Shown here in pieces: positions 12,801-64,000 of a DNA stretch of 64,000 nt; positions within the stretch are counted from its first letter, which is position 1, and each line of letters begins with the position of its first letter. The translations under genes were made by a program, and so were the position numbers. The stretch spans positions 31,440,185-31,504,184 of the forward strand of contig CM019220.1 of the NCBI GenBank assembly GCA_009741485.1, written 5' to 3'. The notes under the pieces are model-generated. The model made no database searches, was not told where the DNA came from, and saw only the letters and a list, made by a program, of their open reading frames with translations. Origin of the DNA: Malurus cyaneus samueli (Eukaryota; Chordata; Aves; Passeriformes; Maluridae).

Positions 12801-13585
12801 TGCCAGCCTGTGTGATGGAGATGCTGCAGGTTAGGTTAGCACCAGCCGTCATTGCCCGAAGGGATTCTTTTGTCTACTTTTTCTCTTCCTAAATGCAAAG
12901 CTCCTTAGCACCATCTGGAAAAGCTCAGAGGAGATACAGAGCTTTGGAAAGGCTTCTCAGCCTTCCTCTATGTGGACCTCATCCCTGTCACACAGCAAGT
13001 CACAAGCAATAGCACTGTGGTGGCCTGGTGCCATCAGCTCCAGGACATGAAAGCTGGCTTTCACTCGGGCCACACTGAACAGGAATGGCATCCAAAACCA
13101 AAGGGAGACCATTCCAAGCAGTTGCCAGGAGATGTGGGTATTTGACTAAGCTCAGGCTTTCTCTCCTCTGCTCCCTCCTTGCTAATCCCTTTGGAGCTGC
13201 AGCATTGCTTGTACCATCACAAAGAGCCAAGTGCTCCAGGCACCACAGGGAGCTGTATCCAGCTGACACCTCAACCTTCACACAGCGCTTTTCTGGAGTC
13301 CCCCAGGGGATGTTGGCAGCAGAGGAGGAAGCACAACTTCTCCTTAGTCTCTCTTGGGTTTAATGCTACAAAGATTCTGGACTCTTTTTTTTTAAATTTA
13401 TCTATTTTCTACCTGACAGCTGCCCCACTGGTGACCCTGTCACATCTTTACAGAATACTGGATCATCATGGCTATGATACCATATCATCAATACATGGAT
13501 CATCAGGATAAAATTATTTTTACATGCATAAATACAGAACAAATAGGTGCAGTAGATATATTTAAATAAAAATTGACAAGATGCA

Positions 13586-13591
13586 TTTATT
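13586..13591 (-). terminator. Candidate HECW1 polyadenylation signal (AATAAA)
   Basis: The minus strand reads CAATAAATGC here, about 2.5 kb past the stop, followed by a U-rich stretch within 30 bases. Several other AATAAA hexamers lie farther downstream, so this is only the most plausible of a number of candidates. Confidence 0.3.
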
Positions 13592-16113
13592 GTTTTTGTT
13601 TTGTACAAAAGCATAACTTAAAAGGCAAACTAGTATAAACTTACTTTGTGCCAAATAGTTAAACTTTTCATTCCAAAGAGTATCTAGTTCAAAACTTGAA
13701 GATACAGTTTCCACCAGGGAAATTCTTTTTTAGACCACAGATAACACAGCATTGAAAAATGAAAATTCTGTAGTCCTTCAACCAATCAGAAGTTGCATTC
13801 TGCTCCGAGTGCCAGAGTTTCAGCTACTCAGTGAATGGATCATATGAAACATGAGCCATGCTGGAGTGACCTACTGAAAAGTAAGTTTGCCTACTGCTCA
13901 TTCATGTTCTGAAAAAAGATGTGCATTAGGACCTGCGACATGCAATCTTAACAAAGACTGATAAATACATAGAAACAGGGTGATATGTTTGGATTTTTCT
14001 TTGCTACTTCAAACCAGCCAGAAGTAGCCTAAAAAAACCTAAGTTACGTAAGAGAGTCCCAGATGTCATGCAGAAGCGCAATTATTTTTGAAATAAAAGA
14101 ACGCTTTCCCTCTGGTTTTGCTTTTCCAAGGGTCTGAAGGGTTTCCTCAGTCACCACCACAACTGCACCTGCCTTCTGCCTCGGAGGGTGGACCAACAGT
14201 CTGTGCTGACGACATCTCCAGGGATGTTTGCCTCTGCTGGAAAAAACCTCCCACAAGAACAAGCAGGATACCTCCCTCAGATGCCCTTTCAAGAGCCTCC
14301 AAAGTGAGAACGTTACTTCAAAAGCTACTTTTCCCACAGAGCAGGGCTTGCTGTGCTGCCCTGCTGCCAAAAGGGTCAGCACAGAGCTAAATTCATGTTC
14401 TTGTCATCCAGTATCCAAGTGCAGCTTCTGGGATTTTAAAATGTGGCGGGTGCAGTGCGTGACAGCAGCTGCACAAGAAATGGGGCGCAGCTGCAGGAGT
14501 GTTCCACAAGACCATCTGGAGGAAAAGTACCAAAAACAGATGCAAGCAAGCCTCGTGTATTTCAGCAAAATTAAGCATAAAGAAATTGGTGTCCATGCAG
14601 TGTTTGATACGCCATAAAAACTGCTTCAAATAACATTTGATAAGAAAACACTTTATCAGTGAAAATGCAAGCTGGGACACTATGAACAGTTTACATCTTG
14701 TAGGTGTTCACTGATACAGGACAGTGGCATTATGACTGGTGGCTCACCTTGAAGTAGGTTATTCATGGTTTTCCAAATGAGCTAGTGTTTTATGGTGCTG
14801 TACAAATAAAAAGTTGTGGGGATCGTATGAAATATCTGTATTAAACTCCACTGCATTAAGTTATCCAATGCATGAAAAATGACCCGGATGCATTTAAAAT
14901 AAATGCATATTACAATATTACATATAGTATTATAAAATTATTACTTACGTGCACAGTCCTGATATCTATAGACATGGCACTGTGAAGAAAGCCTGGTTCC
15001 TAAGCATTTTTATAGATATTTGATAGTGATGCAATTTGCTATCAGTCAGATCATAATGTCCCTTCAACTTTGGTACATTCAGTGCAAAATATTTTTGGGA
15101 GTTTTTTTTTTACTCTTATAAAAATAAAAGGCATTTTTTTTCCCTGGAGAGTGCTTAAAGAATAAACACTAGCAGAATGTCTGTTCAAGCATGGAAAGTG
15201 ACAAAACAGAAATAACACTTTTGTTTGCTTGTTTCCTGTTTACACTCTAAGAAACATAATATAATGAACCTATAAAAATAAACAGAAGTCACCGTGTTAG
15301 GGCTTTTTCCTGATATGCTGTGATAAATTGCTAGTTTCTTCTTAAAATAGTTTCCATGCAGTATAAAGCATAAAATCAGTCTTATTAAGTTATTAAGTTA
15401 TTAAGTTCATTGTAACAGCTCATATTTTGTCATACACACCACTGGCAAACGCATTTCCACAAACCTCCTCAATGCACAAGACGTTGTTGTTACAGCCTTT
15501 GTTGCTGACTTTGCTTCCAATTCATTTCTGCCCCAGGAACTTGAGCTCTGTGGTGCAGCCCATACAGGCACTCGTAGTCTTAAGTAAAGCAAGTGTTGAC
15601 TATGCTGTTATAACATATGGCATAATGGTTCTTTATGAATTAGAAAAGAAGAATTCAAAAAAGTTCAGTTGTATGCTTTTTTTGATAATTTACTGGGTAG
15701 GTAAGGGGCTGAATGATTTCACATTTTGCCTTGAATTGTCTGTTCAACAGCTCTGATGAAATCCAGTTCTTGGGTACGTGTCAGTTTTGCAGTAGCCACG
15801 GATCACGACATGGCATCACGTTTCTGGTTTGCTCAGAACATAAAGTTAAGAAGTGTAGCCATCCCAAAACCCCATGGATCGCAAGACTTGGCTTTCCCTG
15901 CACACCAGGCACACTCTAGTTTCACTGTTGAGAATTCTGCCACTACCACAATGCTTTTTAATTGCTTCACAAGCTCTTTCGTGGAACCTCATTATTTGAA
16001 TTGCACCATGAAACAATTTTCCTCTAGGAAATCCAATACAAAAGTTCATTCATTCATTCCTTGAGAAGACAGATCCACAAAAGTCCAATGAGCTGGGCAC
16101 TGTGGTTTGTGTA
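13586..16113 (-). other. HECW1: Probable HECW1 3' UTR
   Basis: This AT-rich stretch begins directly after the HECW1 stop and shows no coding similarity. A long 3' UTR is expected for this gene. Its real end is uncertain: the segment is drawn to the AATAAA at 13586-13591, but further AATAAA motifs on the minus strand occur near 11309 and 10604. A triplicated 8 bp unit (ttattaag) lies at about 15382-15405. Confidence 0.5.

Positions 16114-64000
<47,887 letters not shown>

Larger units (their letters stand above)
4516..13585. other. Intergenic, AT-rich, no recognised genes
   Basis: Nine kilobases between the CpG island and the end of HECW1. It contains short unrelated open frames, the 17 bp duplication at 6966 and the palindrome at 9827. 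The part from 12.0 to 13.4 kb is somewhat richer in G+C (a 183-codon minus-strand frame at 12192-12743 has no recognisable domains). A distal part of the HECW1 3' UTR may reach into the right end. Confidence 0.6.

Overview
The window is vertebrate genomic DNA. It is dominated by the 3' four-fifths of one gene, HECW1 (NEDL1), a NEDD4-family HECT E3 ubiquitin ligase, read on the minus strand. All 22 coding exons in the window (62491 down to 16114) were delimited by eye. Every internal boundary is GT-AG and the exon phases join correctly. The protein is near-identical to mammalian HECW1 over the WW and HECT regions and differs from the paralogue HECW2 at diagnostic positions. The short introns (0.4 to 5.4 kb), very low density of interspersed repeats and absence of recognisable mammalian SINEs suggest a bird, or at least a sauropsid. 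That is inference; no species marker was seen.

Layout from right to left, which is the direction of HECW1 transcription: 62492-64000 is upstream intron, and the N-terminal HECW domain and the C2 domain lie beyond the right edge. 60475-62491 holds the post-C2 segment and one large exon for an acidic, Ser/Glu-rich disordered linker. 51446-59182 holds WW1 and the helical box. 51446-51631 plus 46837-46971 encode WW2. 33541-44112 encodes the linker and pre-HECT helix. 16114-31967 encodes the HECT domain, with the catalytic Cys codon at 16213-16215 in the last exon. The 3' UTR follows below 16114, with a candidate poly(A) signal at 13586-13591. About 4.5-13.6 kb is AT-rich and gene-poor.

A CpG island covers about 3.23-4.52 kb. 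It has CCAAT boxes in both orientations, a GC box, and a probable non-coding first exon on the minus strand with a strong splice donor at 3497/3496. The gene it starts lies beyond the left edge. Vertebrate synteny would suggest STK17A or COA1, but nothing in the window identifies it. Two minisatellites flank or occupy this island: a 39-40 bp unit at 2824-3147 and a 31 bp G-rich unit at 3759-4088.

No new multigene system is visible. The two best leads are both inside HECW1. First, a recent tandem duplication of the 5' half of the WW2 exon, with its splice acceptor, creates a second in-frame 3' splice site that would insert 38 residues into WW2. Second, there is a one-base surplus in the large linker exon (about 60690-60760), which as written puts a stop before both WW domains and the HECT domain. 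It is either a sequence error in GC-rich DNA or a real disruption.
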